From: Actinomadura graeca
GTDB taxonomy: Bacteria > Actinomycetota > Actinomycetes > Streptosporangiales > Streptosporangiaceae
Direction of reading: 5' to 3'
NCBI RefSeq assembly: GCF_019175365.1
Contig: NZ_CP059572.1
Coordinates: forward strand, 868,001 to 932,000
DNA length: 64,000 bases
Positions 34,313-42,831 of the stretch are shown here, piece after piece (the first letter of the stretch is position 1; each line of letters begins with the position of its first letter). The translations under genes and the position numbers were made by a program. The notes below the pieces were generated by a model. That model made no database searches. It was not told the origin of the DNA and was given only the letters and a program-made list of their open reading frames with translations.

Positions 34313-35331
34313 GCGGCTACGAGGTCGAGCTGTTCCGCGGCGAGGAGCTCCGGCCGAACGGGCGGCTGCCGCTGGAGCCGCTGCTGCGCCGGTTCTTCGA
34401 AAGCCACCTCGACCAGCGGCTCGACGGCGCCGTGATCCAGCTGCTGTTCCTGCCCGACCCGGAGACGGCGGCGTTCTCCAGCGAGCAGACCGGCGGGTTC
34501 TCCTTGGCCAACCTCCGGCCGCGGTACGGCCACGTGCAGGTGAAGGTCCTCCTCGACGGCGAGCTGCTCTACCAGCATCCCCATCCGGTGAGCGAGCTGC
34601 TGGGACGGGTGCTGCGCGAGACGCTCACCGAGCGGGCGCCGCAGGAGCGGCGCTGGGGCGTCGGCCTGCGCGGGCCGAACCTGGACCAGGTCCCGCTCGT
34701 CAGGCCGGTCCCGGAGATGGACCACGGCGTGCAGATCGAGGTCGGCGCCCGGCGCGGGCGCGTCTTCCAGATGGAGGAGCTGCAACCGCCCGACGCCCCG
34801 CTCCGCACGCTGGCAGACCTCGGCGCGGACGTGCCGGACGGCGGCCCCGGCGGTGAGGCGGCGGCGCCCGTGTCGGTGGTGATCGGCAAGCGCCTGTACG
34901 AGGCGTTCACCGCCGGGCACCCGTTCTCCGCCGAAGTGGAGGAGGGCGGGTTCCTCGCGGGCCGCGTCTACCGGAACGCCGACGCGCCCGGCTGCCATCT
35001 CATCGAAATGACCGCGCTCATCCCGGCCGAGCGGACCGGCGCGTCGCTGCTGGAGTTCACGTTCACCGGCGAGAGCTTCCTGCGCGTGGGCGCCGCGCTC
35101 GACGCCCGCCACGACGGCGAGGAGCTGGTCGGCTGGTACCACACGCACCTGTTCGCGGCCGGGCGCGGCTTCGGGCTGTCGTCGGTGGACATGCGGCTGC
35201 ACCGCTCCACCTTCCAGCGGCCCTGGCAGGTCGCCGCGCTGGTCAACATCTCCGCGGGCGGCCGGCTGCTGCGGTTCTACCGGCGCACCGACGAGGGGAT
35301 GGCGCGCACCCCCTACTGGACGGTGCCGTGA
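34309..35331 (+). CDS. JAMM/JAB metalloprotease, candidate deconjugase
   Basis: 340 aa from ATG 34309 (ATGA overlap with the E2). The C-terminal domain has the JAMM zinc site: E211/E212 in VEEGGFLAG, H278-T-H280 in GWYHTHLF, and S291 to D294 in SSVD. There are ten residues between the second His and Ser instead of the standard seven, so a small loop is inserted. The N-terminal 190 residues are not recognised (LPLEPLLRRFFESHLD). By analogy with eukaryotic and bacterial E1/E2/JAB operons it would cleave modifier precursors or isopeptide conjugates. Confidence 0.85.
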   Translation: MSGYEVELFRGEELRPNGRLPLEPLLRRFFESHLDQRLDGAVIQLLFLPDPETAAFSSEQTGGFSLANLRPRYGHVQVKVLLDGELLYQHPHPVSELLGRVLRETLTERAPQERRWGVGLRGPNLDQVPLVRPVPEMDHGVQIEVGARRGRVFQMEELQPPDAPLRTLADLGADVPDGGPGGEAAAPVSVVIGKRLYEAFTAGHPFSAEVEEGGFLAGRVYRNADAPGCHLIEMTALIPAERTGASLLEFTFTGESFLRVGAALDARHDGEELVGWYHTHLFAAGRGFGLSSVDMRLHRSTFQRPWQVAALVNISAGGRLLRFYRRTDEGMARTPYWTVP

Positions 35332-36197
35332 TGGGGGCCGTGGAGACGGCGCGGCGGATCCTCGACTGGGTCGCGCGGCCCACCGGCCTTGTCCCGAACG
35401 GGACGCTGTGGGAGTCCTCCGAGCTGGCCGCGCCGGGGCAGGCCGTCCTGGACAGGCTGCGCTCGGTCACACGCACCGCGAACGCGCTGGCCGGTGCGGG
35501 CGATCCCCCGTTCGGGGACGCGGCGCCGGTCGGGCTGGGGGCCGTCCTGCTCGCGGCGGCGATCGGCGGGCGCGAGCAGGCCGACCACGCCGAGCGGATC
35601 GCGAGGGCGAGCACGCCGCCGCGAGACGCCGGCGGTGCGCCCGGCTGGCACGACCTCTCCGCCCGGAACGCGGTGCTCCTGCCCGTCCTGCGGGCATCGC
35701 CCCGGTGGCGCACCGACGGCGCCCTCGTCCAGAGCCTCCTGCACGCCTCGCCGCTGACCGCCGTCCTGCACCACCCGCCCGGGGGCGCCGCCGCGGAGCG
35801 GAACTACCCCGCGGCCGAACGGACGGCGGAGACACTGCTGGAGGCGCCGCGCGGACGCGAGGTCCTCGTCGCGGCGCTGGCGGCCGACAGCCGGGTCCCC
35901 GACGTGCTGGCCTGGCGCGCGCACCTGCTCAACCTCTGGCTCCGGCACGGGCGCACCGACCTCGTCCTCGACACCTACGCCCTCGCGCGGCTGCGGTACG
36001 GCGAACGCTGGGACGAGCAGATAGGGGCGGCGTTGAACTGGCACGGCAGGCCCGACCCGGTGATGACCGGGACCGCCCGCTACTGGACGGCGGCGGAGCG
36101 GGTGCCGCTGCGGCTCCGGCGCCCCGTCGCCCGGGGCCACGAGAGGGCGCTCACGCTGGTCCGCCGCCACCGCAACTGGACAGGAGGAACGGGCTGA
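35331..36197 (+). CDS. Unknown helical protein of the conjugation operon
   Basis: 288 aa from ATG 35331 (TGATG junction; GTG 35328 is equally possible). It is rich in Ala, Arg and Leu and predicted mostly alpha-helical, with repeated helical stretches such as LGAVLLAAAIGG, AERTAETLLEAPRG, REVLVAALAADS and AWRAHLLNLWLRHGR. No catalytic motif or membrane segment is seen. Its location between the JAB and AAA genes suggests a scaffold or substrate adaptor; this is inference from place alone. Confidence 0.7.
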   Translation: MGAVETARRILDWVARPTGLVPNGTLWESSELAAPGQAVLDRLRSVTRTANALAGAGDPPFGDAAPVGLGAVLLAAAIGGREQADHAERIARASTPPRDAGGAPGWHDLSARNAVLLPVLRASPRWRTDGALVQSLLHASPLTAVLHHPPGGAAAERNYPAAERTAETLLEAPRGREVLVAALAADSRVPDVLAWRAHLLNLWLRHGRTDLVLDTYALARLRYGERWDEQIGAALNWHGRPDPVMTGTARYWTAAERVPLRLRRPVARGHERALTLVRRHRNWTGGTG

Positions 36198-38233
36198 TGC
36201 CACCGCGACGTCCCCGGCTCAGGTTCGTCAGCACGGATCCGCAGGCGTTCGACGACCTCGCGATCCTCCACAACGACGACTGGACGCTGGGCCGGCTGCT
36301 GAGCGAGAGTCCCGCGTTCGCGCTGGAGGCGCTCGACCCCGACTACCTGAAGGTCGCCCTCAGCTCGCTGAACGTCGGCGCGACCGCCGCCGCCGAGGGT
36401 GTCGCGCTCCACCTGCCCCCGGGGGTCCCGCTCGCCGCCCTCTGCCGGGCCGGGCCCGGCGGGGACGGCCAGGCGGACGAGGCCGCCGCCGAAATCACCA
36501 CGGACCCGGACGTCCCCGGTGACGCGGCGGCCACCGGCGCCGGGCGGGAACTGGCCGAGGCCGGCGGGCATCCGGAGAACCTCGGCGAGCGCGCCGCCGT
36601 GCTCATCGCGCACCAGGTGGAGATCGACCGGGTGGGCGCCTACCTCAGGCGCGGCCTGTCGGTGCTGATCCAGTGCGAGAAGCTGCTGGTCGAGCACCTC
36701 ATCGACGAGATCGTCGGCCAGTCAGGGCGGACCCGCACCGTGATCAAGGCCGAGGCGGGCGAGGCGGCCGAGTCGCCGCTGGGGCTGCCTCCCGCCGGCC
36801 GCCGCGCGTCCCTGCTCGCCGCGCTCGAACGGGAGGTCAACGACGACGACGAGGACAGGATCGTCGTCGTGCCGCACCTGGACCTGCTCGCGGGCGGCAG
36901 CAACACGGCGATCAGCTCCGAGGCCCGCGAGCTCACCGACGTGCTCTACGAGCGGAGCACACGGGTGCTGCTCGCCTTCACCGACCCGTCGCTGGTGCTG
37001 CCCGAGGTGCTGGCGGACCGGTTCGCGGTGCGGCTGTCCCTCGACGTGCTGCCCCGGGAGGTCGCCGCCACCGACGGCCGTCCCGTCCCGGTGGGGCAGG
37101 CGCTGGTCCGCAGGGAGGAGGCCGAGCTGTTCGCGCGGTTCGACCCGGTGGCCCTGTACAAGAACATCGCCGGCATGAACGCCGTCCGGCTCCGGCTCGG
37201 GATGCGCTTCGCCTACCACGAGCACCACCAGCGGCCCTCGCCGACCTTCACCGACCTGCTCCAGGAGCTGGCGCTGTTCAAGGCGCACACCTCCAACTCC
37301 TTCGAGGTGCCGAACGTGCCGTTCGACCGGATCGGCGGCTACCAGCCGGTCAAGGACGAGCTCCGCCGGGCCCTGACCATCATCTCGGGGGCGGCGGCGG
37401 GCCTGGCGGACCTGCCCGAGCCCGTCCGCCAGGACCTGGTGCCGCGCGGGTTCATCTTCCACGGCCCGCCCGGCACCGGGAAGACGCTGTTCGCGAAGGC
37501 CGTCGCGACCGAGCTGAACGCCACCGTCCTGGTGGTGTCGGGCCCCGAGGTCACCGACATGTACGTCGGCGAGAGCGAGCGCAAGGTGCGGGAGCTGTTC
37601 GCCGAGGCGCGGCGGAACGCCCCCTCGGTGCTGGTGTTCGACGAGTTCGACTCGATCGCCGCCAAGCGCACCGGCCGCGACGACGGCGGCAGCCGGGCCG
37701 GGAACGCGGTCGTCGCGCAGCTGCTGACCGAGCTGGACGGGTTCCGCCCCGAGGTGCCGGTGCTGATCATCGGCACCACCAACCGCATCGACATCATCGA
37801 CGACGCGCTGCTGCGGCCCAGCCGGTTCCGCGCCATCAAGATCGACCTCCCGGACGAGCAGGCCCGGCAGGCGATCGCCCGGGTCCACGCCGAGGCGTTC
37901 CTGCGGGAGCGGCCGGGCGAGGAGCTGCTGCGGGCGATCTCCCGCGCGACCGAGGGGTTCAACGGCGACGAGATCCGCTCGATCTTCCGGGACGCGCGGG
38001 CCGACGAGCTGATCAACGGCCCCGCCGCGCGCCCGGACGCCCACCGCCTCGGCGAGCTGATCGGCGCCCTGCACCGGGAGCGGCAGCAGCGCGAGGCCGA
38101 CCAGCGCAGGCCGGCGGGCCGGCCTGCGCCGGACACGGCCTACATCGCGCTCGACGCGCGCGCCCGGCCGTTCCTCGCGGAGATGACCGTCCCCGCGCAG
38201 CCCACCGGAAACCAGGAAGGCGGACACCAGTGA
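36197..38233 (+). CDS. Double-AAA ATPase (Cdc48/FtsH-like), candidate unfoldase
   Basis: 678 aa, with an AGGAGG-like site before ATG 36197. The C-terminal AAA domain is complete: Walker A GPPGTGKT at 423-430, VGESERKVRELF, Walker B VLVFDEFDS (D482, E483), sensor GTTNR, and SRH RPSRF. The N-terminal half (about 120-330) resembles a degenerate AAA module with a Walker-B-like RIVVVPHLDLL and ARELTDVLYERSTRVLLAFTD but no Walker A. No protease domain and no membrane helix, so it is closer to Cdc48/ClpX-like segregases than to FtsH. It may extract or unfold modified proteins. Confidence 0.88.
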   Translation: MPPRRPRLRFVSTDPQAFDDLAILHNDDWTLGRLLSESPAFALEALDPDYLKVALSSLNVGATAAAEGVALHLPPGVPLAALCRAGPGGDGQADEAAAEITTDPDVPGDAAATGAGRELAEAGGHPENLGERAAVLIAHQVEIDRVGAYLRRGLSVLIQCEKLLVEHLIDEIVGQSGRTRTVIKAEAGEAAESPLGLPPAGRRASLLAALEREVNDDDEDRIVVVPHLDLLAGGSNTAISSEARELTDVLYERSTRVLLAFTDPSLVLPEVLADRFAVRLSLDVLPREVAATDGRPVPVGQALVRREEAELFARFDPVALYKNIAGMNAVRLRLGMRFAYHEHHQRPSPTFTDLLQELALFKAHTSNSFEVPNVPFDRIGGYQPVKDELRRALTIISGAAAGLADLPEPVRQDLVPRGFIFHGPPGTGKTLFAKAVATELNATVLVVSGPEVTDMYVGESERKVRELFAEARRNAPSVLVFDEFDSIAAKRTGRDDGGSRAGNAVVAQLLTELDGFRPEVPVLIIGTTNRIDIIDDALLRPSRFRAIKIDLPDEQARQAIARVHAEAFLRERPGEELLRAISRATEGFNGDEIRSIFRDARADELINGPAARPDAHRLGELIGALHRERQQREADQRRPAGRPAPDTAYIALDARARPFLAEMTVPAQPTGNQEGGHQ

Positions 38234-39417
38234 GCCGCACCCCCGAACAGCTCGGGCTGGCCTTCGCGGGCCGGCTCCGCGCCGTCAAGGAACTGTTCGT
38301 CGACCGCGACGAGGTGGTGGACCTGCTCGCGCTCGGCGCCCTGTGCGGCGAGCACGTCCTGGTCGTCGGGCCGCCGGGCACCGCCAAGAGCCGGCTGCTC
38401 ACGCGGTTCTGCCGGCTCCTGGACACCGAGCCGTTCAGCTACCTGCTGACCCGCTTCACCGAGCCCGCCGAGATCTTCGGCTCGATCGACGTGAAGGAGT
38501 TCCAGGACAACAGCGTCTACAAGGTCAACACCGCGGGGATGCTGCCCGAGGCCCGCATCGCCCACCTCGACGAGGTGTTCCGGGGCAGCTCGGCGATCCT
38601 CAACACGCTGCTCACCCTGATCAACGAGCGGACGTTCCACACCGGCCAGACCTCGCTGCGGTGCCCGCTCATCACGCTGGTCGGCTCGGCCAACGACATC
38701 CCCGACGACCCCGAGCTGGCCGCCTTCAGCGACCGCTTCCTGCTGCGCTGCACGGTCGACCACGTCGGCGACGACGCCATCGAGGACCTGCTGGAGCTGG
38801 GCTGGCAGGACGAGCAGGACCGGATCAGGGCCGCCGGGCAGACCGGCGACGGCGGCGACGACCACGACCGCGACCTGGTGCCGCTGACCGCGCCGGAGCT
38901 CGCCACGCTCCAGCAGGCCGTCGCGAAGGTGGACCTCACCCCCGTCCGCGGCCCGTACGCCAAGATCCTCCAGGCGCTGCGCAGCGAGGGGGTCACCTTC
39001 TCCGACCGGCGCGCCGTCAAGGCGCAGAAGGTGTTCGCCGCGTCGGCGCTGCTGCGCGGCGGCCGCACCGCCGAGGAGGGCGACCTCGCCCGGCTGGTGC
39101 ACCTGTGGACCGACGCGCGCGACGAGGCCACGATTCGGCGGATCGCCGCCGACAGCGGCATCCCGGTGGACGAGCCCGGCGGCGGCACCCGCGACCCCGT
39201 GCTCATCGGGATCGACCTGCGGGAGATCGGCGAGCTGCGGGCGCGGGCCGCCACCGGCGCCGAGATCCAGCGGCTCGCGCAGGACAACCGGCGGCTCGCC
39301 AACGAGGTGCGCCGCCACCATCCCGGGGAGCCCGAGCTGCTCCGCGCGGTCGAGCGGGAGCAGACCGCGCTGATGACCAGGCTCCGCGAACTCGACCCGG
39401 ACAGGTGGCTGAGCTGA
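38230..39417 (+). CDS. MoxR-family AAA ATPase
   Basis: 395 aa from GTG 38230. Walker A GPPGTAKS is at 47-54. RFTEPAEIFG, then MLPEARIAHLDEVF (Walker B), ILNTLLTLINERTF and SANDIP..AFSDRFLLR are all standard for MoxR/RavA proteins, which act as chaperones with vWA-domain partners. The likely partner is the C-terminal vWA-like domain of the WD40 protein at 27574. A C-terminal helical tail (EIQRLAQDNRRLANEVRRHH) probably forms a coiled coil. Core member of the ternary system. Confidence 0.92.
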   Translation: MSRTPEQLGLAFAGRLRAVKELFVDRDEVVDLLALGALCGEHVLVVGPPGTAKSRLLTRFCRLLDTEPFSYLLTRFTEPAEIFGSIDVKEFQDNSVYKVNTAGMLPEARIAHLDEVFRGSSAILNTLLTLINERTFHTGQTSLRCPLITLVGSANDIPDDPELAAFSDRFLLRCTVDHVGDDAIEDLLELGWQDEQDRIRAAGQTGDGGDDHDRDLVPLTAPELATLQQAVAKVDLTPVRGPYAKILQALRSEGVTFSDRRAVKAQKVFAASALLRGGRTAEEGDLARLVHLWTDARDEATIRRIAADSGIPVDEPGGGTRDPVLIGIDLREIGELRARAATGAEIQRLAQDNRRLANEVRRHHPGEPELLRAVEREQTALMTRLRELDPDRWLS

Positions 39418-40196
39418 TGTGCAATCCGCGCAGGATCCAGGTCAGGGCGACCCGGCAGCTGGCCGAGGCGTGGGACCAGGAGGTCCGCCGCCGCGTCGTC
39501 CTGTCCGGCGAGGCGTCCGGCGAGGCGCGGGTCCGCGAGCGGCTCGCCGCGACCGTCGGCGCCCCCACGCTCGCGGCGCTCGCCCGCGTCCTCGCCCGCA
39601 CCGAGGGCTGGCAGGAGGGCGAGGACGGCGTGTTCCGCCACCGGCTCGACGGCGGCGTGATCTCCTTCGACCCCGACTCCCGCGAACTGGAGATCGTGGC
39701 GCGGGTGAGCGCCCGGGTCGAGGCGTCGGGTGAGGCGGTGACGATCGTGCGGGCGGAGGTCGGCGACCTCCTCCGGGCGTCCGGCACGGGGACATACTAC
39801 GACGACGAGTGGGGCGGGCACACCCGGGAACGCGCCGAGCGCACGGCGGACCTGGCCGCCGAGTCCGCCCTGGACGACGCGGCGGAACGGGCCCGCACCC
39901 GCGAACGCGAGCGCGCCGAGAGCGCACACGCCCAGGACGTGCGGGAGCAGGCCCGCAGGAACGCCGAGGACTCGCTGGCCGCCACCAGGCGCAAGCGCGA
40001 GCGGGAGCTGCGCGCCCAGGCCGCGGACGTGCTGGCCGCGATCGGCGAGACGGGCCGCGGCCTGTTCCACCGGGCGCTGGCCGAGGCGTACCGCGACGCG
40101 ATCCTCGCCTACGCCCGCACGCACGGCGCCACCGGCGTCAGCTGCGCCGAGGGCGCCGACGGCGTCGTGGACATCCAGTTCGAGCTGGAGGTCTGA
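39417..40196 (+). CDS. Unknown MoxR-system accessory protein with coiled coil
   Basis: 259 aa, starting at a TGATG junction. An N-terminal alpha+beta part (residues 1-125; RRIQVRATRQLAEAW, GVISFDPDSRELEIVARVSA) is followed by a long charged coiled coil (about 130-205, many ERAER and RKRERE units) and a short C-terminal domain (GATGVSCAEGADGVVDIQFELEV). This layout fits the poorly known accessory families of MoxR-vWA ternary systems. No enzyme motif is seen. Confidence 0.75.
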   Translation: MCNPRRIQVRATRQLAEAWDQEVRRRVVLSGEASGEARVRERLAATVGAPTLAALARVLARTEGWQEGEDGVFRHRLDGGVISFDPDSRELEIVARVSARVEASGEAVTIVRAEVGDLLRASGTGTYYDDEWGGHTRERAERTADLAAESALDDAAERARTRERERAESAHAQDVREQARRNAEDSLAATRRKRERELRAQAADVLAAIGETGRGLFHRALAEAYRDAILAYARTHGATGVSCAEGADGVVDIQFELEV

Positions 40197-40197
40197 C

Positions 40198-40455
40198 ATG
40201 CGCGTCCGGGTGAGGTTCCGCTACGACCCCGAGACCGGGCGGGTCGAGACGTTCCGCGTCGACGACGTGTCCGCCGGCCCGCAGGAGGCCGGCCACGACG
40301 ACGAGCACGACCGGATCGCCGCCGAGATCGCCGGTGTCGTCGAGCGGGGCGCGCTCATCGAGGAGGTCGCGCCCGGCCAGGCCGCCGCGGCGCCCCGGCC
40401 GCTCACGGAGGACGACGGCGGCGAGCAGGAGCGCGAGCGGGGCCGCGATGCCTGA
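40198..40455 (+). CDS. Small unknown accessory protein
   Basis: 85 aa with GGAGG seven bases before ATG 40198. The N-terminus forms a strand pair (MRVRVRFRYDPETGRVETFRVDD), then an acidic helix and a disordered acidic tail (TEDDGGEQERERGRDA). It sits between two other accessory genes and overlaps the next by eight bases. The ordered part could be a small adaptor fold; no family is recognised. Confidence 0.7.
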   Translation: MRVRVRFRYDPETGRVETFRVDDVSAGPQEAGHDDEHDRIAAEIAGVVERGALIEEVAPGQAAAAPRPLTEDDGGEQERERGRDA

Positions 40456-41002
40456 CGCCACCCTCTACCGCGAGGCCGCCGCCTGCTACGAGCGGGCACG
40501 GCACTGGACGGACGCGGCCCGCTGCTACCGCGCCGCCGGGATGCCGCTCCGCGCCGCCGCCCTGCACGAGCGGCTCGGCCAGTTCGACGCGGCGGCCGAG
40601 GACTACGGCGCGGCGGGCGAACCGGAGACCGCGGGCTGGCTGCTGGTGCACCGCCTCGACGCCCCCGGGCCCGCCCGGGACGCGGTCGCCCGCGCGTCCG
40701 ACGGGCCCCGGCGGGACCTGGTGCTCGCCCGCTGCGACCTCGCCGAGGGCGGCCCGCCCGCCCTGGTCCTGCCCGCGCTCCGCCGGGTCCGCGACGACCT
40801 CGCCGACCCCGGCCGCGTCCCCTATCCCCACCGCGACCTGGAGGAGTGGGGGCTGATCGTGGCCGAGCTCGCCCAGCGGTTCGACCAGGCCGCCCTGATC
40901 TTCGCCGCCGCGGTCCGCGGCCGCCGCCCGGGCGCGACCGGCCGGTGGAGCCGCTGGGCCGACCGTGTCCTGGGCACCCCGCTCGTGATCGCCGAAGGAT
41001 GA
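40448..41002 (+). CDS. TPR-like helical accessory protein
   Basis: 184 aa. The first 70 residues hold two to three TPR-like helical hairpins (YREAAACYERARHWTDAARCYRAAG, AALHERLGQFDAAAEDYGAAG), a protein-protein interaction module. The remaining helical part (ALRRVRDDLADPG, LEEWGLIVAELAQRFDQAALIF) has no known match. The C-terminus of the next gene contains a related short repeat (AELHSRNNQPLQAARLYERAAEE), which suggests both bind a common partner. Confidence 0.7.
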   Translation: MPDATLYREAAACYERARHWTDAARCYRAAGMPLRAAALHERLGQFDAAAEDYGAAGEPETAGWLLVHRLDAPGPARDAVARASDGPRRDLVLARCDLAEGGPPALVLPALRRVRDDLADPGRVPYPHRDLEEWGLIVAELAQRFDQAALIFAAAVRGRRPGATGRWSRWADRVLGTPLVIAEG

Positions 41003-41005
41003 GCC

Positions 41006-42766
41006 ATGTCGCCCCGATTCCTGCGCCGTCCCAAGAACGACGGCACCCGCCCGCCGTCCGGGCATCTGGAGCCGCTGCCCGCCGCGCCCCCGCCGGACGA
41101 GGCCGCCGCGACCACCGCGCCGAACCCCGTCCCGGCCCCCGCGCCCTCCCCCGCGGGACCGCCTTCGCCGCCGTCTCCTCCAAGGCCGCCCGCCGGGTCG
41201 GCTGAGGCGCTGCCGCCCTTCTCCCTCCCGGCCCCCGGCGGACGGCGGGCGCCCGCGGCCCCGGGCCCGCCGCGGCTGGCGGCGCGCTTCCCCACCGCGA
41301 CCGCGGCACTGGTGTTCGCGGGCCAGCTCCACCCGGCCGATGACCTGCGGAACGCGCGCTGCCTGCGCGGCGACTCCGCCTGGTGGGTGCCGATGGACCT
41401 CGGTCTCGAAGCCGCCAGGGACGCGGCGCTGAGCTGCGGCGGGCAGGTCCACGTGGAGGTCGGCGGGCTGCTCGTCCCCGACCGCGGCTGGGGGGACCCG
41501 CCCGCCTCGGGCACCGGCCCGGCCCTCGCCGCGCTCACCGCCGCCTCCCTCCTCGACCTGGTCCGCACCGCCGGACTGAGCAGGAGGCCGCCGACGCCCG
41601 TCACCGCGGTCACGCTGCTGCTCCCCGGCGCGCACCTGCCGGGGACCGTGCGCCGGTCCCTGGACCTCGGGCTCACCGTCACCTACCAGCGCGCCGGGCT
41701 CAGGCCCCTCTTCGCCAACGGCCCCGGCAGGCCCGCCTATGCGGTCACCCTGGCCGCCGCGACCGGCGAGATACCCGCCGCACTGATCACCGCGCTGGAG
41801 GACGACCCCTTCGTGGTGGTCTGCCGCCGGGTGTCGGAGCGGCTGCTGGTCCAGCACCGGCACGAGTCCCCGCTCGCCGACGGCGCGCTCTCGGCCCTGG
41901 TCGACGAGGACGCCTGGGTGCTCGCCGCGGACGGGCACGGCTGCCTGCGGCTCGTCCTGCACGGCGAGCCGCAGCCGGGCACCGCCTTCGTCCGCCTGGG
42001 CACCGACCTCCCCCTGGCCGATCCGCCGCCCGACGGCTGGCCCGACGTGATCCCCGAGCCGCCAGAGCTGACCGTGGTCCCCGCCCGGACCCGCGGGCTC
42101 CCGGTCGACGCCGTCCTGCTCACCGACGAGGCGCTGGCCGCGCTCCCCATGGTGCTGGAGGGCCATCCCCTCGCCGAGACGGCCCTGCTCGTGCGGGGCC
42201 GCGACCGCCACCTGCTCACGGCGCCCGGCGGGCTGCTGGAGGACGTCCCGGTGGGCGAGGCCCTCTACTGCGCCGGGCCCGGGCAGTTCTTCCTGCCCCT
42301 CGGCCACCGGCTCAGGCCCCGGCTCCCCGCGGCCGCCCGGGGCGCCCTGCTCCCCGCGGCGGACGGGCGGGCCGTCGTCATGACGCCCCGCGAGTGCCTC
42401 GGCTTCGACCTGGCGACCGCCGTGCCCGTCTGGACGCTGTGGGCGGGGCCGGCCCCGGAGGTCGACCCGCAGCTGCCCGCCGCCGTGACCGGGCTCCTCC
42501 ACGAGATCGACCGGGACCTCGTCCCCGCGCCCAGGACGTCGAAGCGGGAGCCGAGGGACCCGTCGCCGCGCCCCTCCCGGGCGCGCTCCGCCCCCGTCCG
42601 GGACCTGAGGCGGACGCCGCGCCGGGCCCCGTCGTGGCAGGAGGAGGCGTACGCCCTGGAGGTCGCCGGGGAGCTGAAGCGCGCCGCCGAGCTGCACAGC
42701 CGGAACAACCAGCCCCTCCAGGCGGCGCGCCTGTACGAGCGCGCCGCCGAGGAGCCCGGCCTGTGA
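41006..42766 (+). CDS. Large unknown accessory protein, last gene of conflict operon
   Basis: 586 aa. A long Pro/Ala-rich disordered N-terminus (1-90) is followed by two structured blocks (about 95-260 and 265-500) with alternating strands and helices, e.g. VPMDLGLEAARDAALSCGGQ, FVVVCRRVSERLLVQH, AVVMTPRECLGFDLATAVPVW. A basic linker leads to a TPR-like C-terminal hairpin (545-586). It is reminiscent of the bpX-type components of MoxR-vWA-beta-propeller systems, but I cannot assign a specific family. It ends the run of tightly spaced genes. Confidence 0.7.
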   Translation: MSPRFLRRPKNDGTRPPSGHLEPLPAAPPPDEAAATTAPNPVPAPAPSPAGPPSPPSPPRPPAGSAEALPPFSLPAPGGRRAPAAPGPPRLAARFPTATAALVFAGQLHPADDLRNARCLRGDSAWWVPMDLGLEAARDAALSCGGQVHVEVGGLLVPDRGWGDPPASGTGPALAALTAASLLDLVRTAGLSRRPPTPVTAVTLLLPGAHLPGTVRRSLDLGLTVTYQRAGLRPLFANGPGRPAYAVTLAAATGEIPAALITALEDDPFVVVCRRVSERLLVQHRHESPLADGALSALVDEDAWVLAADGHGCLRLVLHGEPQPGTAFVRLGTDLPLADPPPDGWPDVIPEPPELTVVPARTRGLPVDAVLLTDEALAALPMVLEGHPLAETALLVRGRDRHLLTAPGGLLEDVPVGEALYCAGPGQFFLPLGHRLRPRLPAAARGALLPAADGRAVVMTPRECLGFDLATAVPVWTLWAGPAPEVDPQLPAAVTGLLHEIDRDLVPAPRTSKREPRDPSPRPSRARSAPVRDLRRTPRRAPSWQEEAYALEVAGELKRAAELHSRNNQPLQAARLYERAAEEPGL

Positions 42767-42831
42767 CATCGAGAAGACCCGTGACGCAGATGAGATAAGT
42801 GCCTATCGGGTCGTTTACTAGGATGTTTCCC

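Noticed and set aside
36197..38233. AAA protein as FtsH protease
   Set aside because: There is no membrane helix and no HExxH peptidase motif after the AAA domain.
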